A stretch of 11,318 nt of DNA, from assembly GCA_964643985.1 (NCBI GenBank), contig CAZXUS010000027.1:1-11318 (forward strand), written 5' to 3'. A program made the translations under genes and the position numbers. The stretch comes from UBA2773 sp964643985 (lineage in GTDB: Bacteria > Patescibacteriota > Minisyncoccia > Moranbacterales > DUUL01). Positions 11,318 through 11,318 of the stretch are shown here, one piece after another. Positions within the stretch are counted from its first letter, which is position 1, and each line of letters starts with the position of its first letter. The notes under the pieces were generated by a model that was not told where the DNA came from, ran no database searches, and saw nothing but the letters and a program-made list of their open reading frames with translations.

Positions 11318-11318
11318 C

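Overview
The window is AT-rich, all confident genes lie on the + strand, and conserved housekeeping genes sit between repeat-packed intergenic stretches. The mix is typical of a small-genome Patescibacteria/CPR bacterium: S23-type four-helix-bundle ORFs, BRO-N and KilA-N proteins, a tiny GIY-YIG protein, a CPR-like cis-prenyltransferase variant, and few clear Shine-Dalgarno sites. Ribosomal protein L9 is present, which argues for a Parcubacteria-like lineage over those CPR groups reported to lack it. This placement is inference; there is no rRNA or phylogenetic marker test here.

Layout. 1-840: AT-rich repeats around a disrupted four-helix-bundle gene that is enclosed by a 54-bp inverted repeat. 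841-1935: a truncated BRO-N ORF followed by an intact KilA-N gene. 1934-2223: three different dispersed repeats. 2224-3081: a membrane-anchored or secreted CAP-domain protein with an acidic, cysteine-bearing tail. 3082-3815: no gene, several repeat families and a tRNA promoter. 3816-4440: a tRNA-Glu locus with a 5' remnant, an uninterrupted tRNA-Glu(CTC), a GIY-YIG gene, and a second tRNA-Glu(CTC) whose D loop carries a 56-nt insertion made of two copies of a dispersed repeat. 4669-6800: a trans-type polyprenyl diphosphate synthase, a tandem repeat array broken by a 100-N assembly gap, and a cis-prenyltransferase homologue. 6821-7491: a second four-helix-bundle pseudogene, again between inverted repeats. 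7620-8543: thioredoxin reductase-like protein. 8567-8861: hairpin, short ORF and a 218-bp imperfect palindrome. 8967-11168: rplI and pyrG, the latter ending in a strong hairpin. The window then runs into another tandem array at its right edge.

Working together. The two prenyltransferases plausibly act in sequence to make long-chain prenyl carrier lipid. L9 and CTP synthase are core growth functions. The accessory content (BRO-N, KilA-N, GIY-YIG, four-helix bundle) looks mobile or decaying.

The most unusual feature is the repeat ecology. A roughly 28-nt GC-rich palindromic unit (called unit A here) occurs about 16 times. It is found alone, in tandem, inside the hairpins of two other repeat families and inside tRNA-Glu D loops. 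A second notable pattern is that both four-helix-bundle genes sit in cassettes of nearly equal length (678 and 671 bp) bounded by long inverted repeats, reminiscent of 23S rRNA intervening sequences but outside rRNA. A third is a 57-bp repeat directly downstream of both the KilA-N and the GIY-YIG stop codons.
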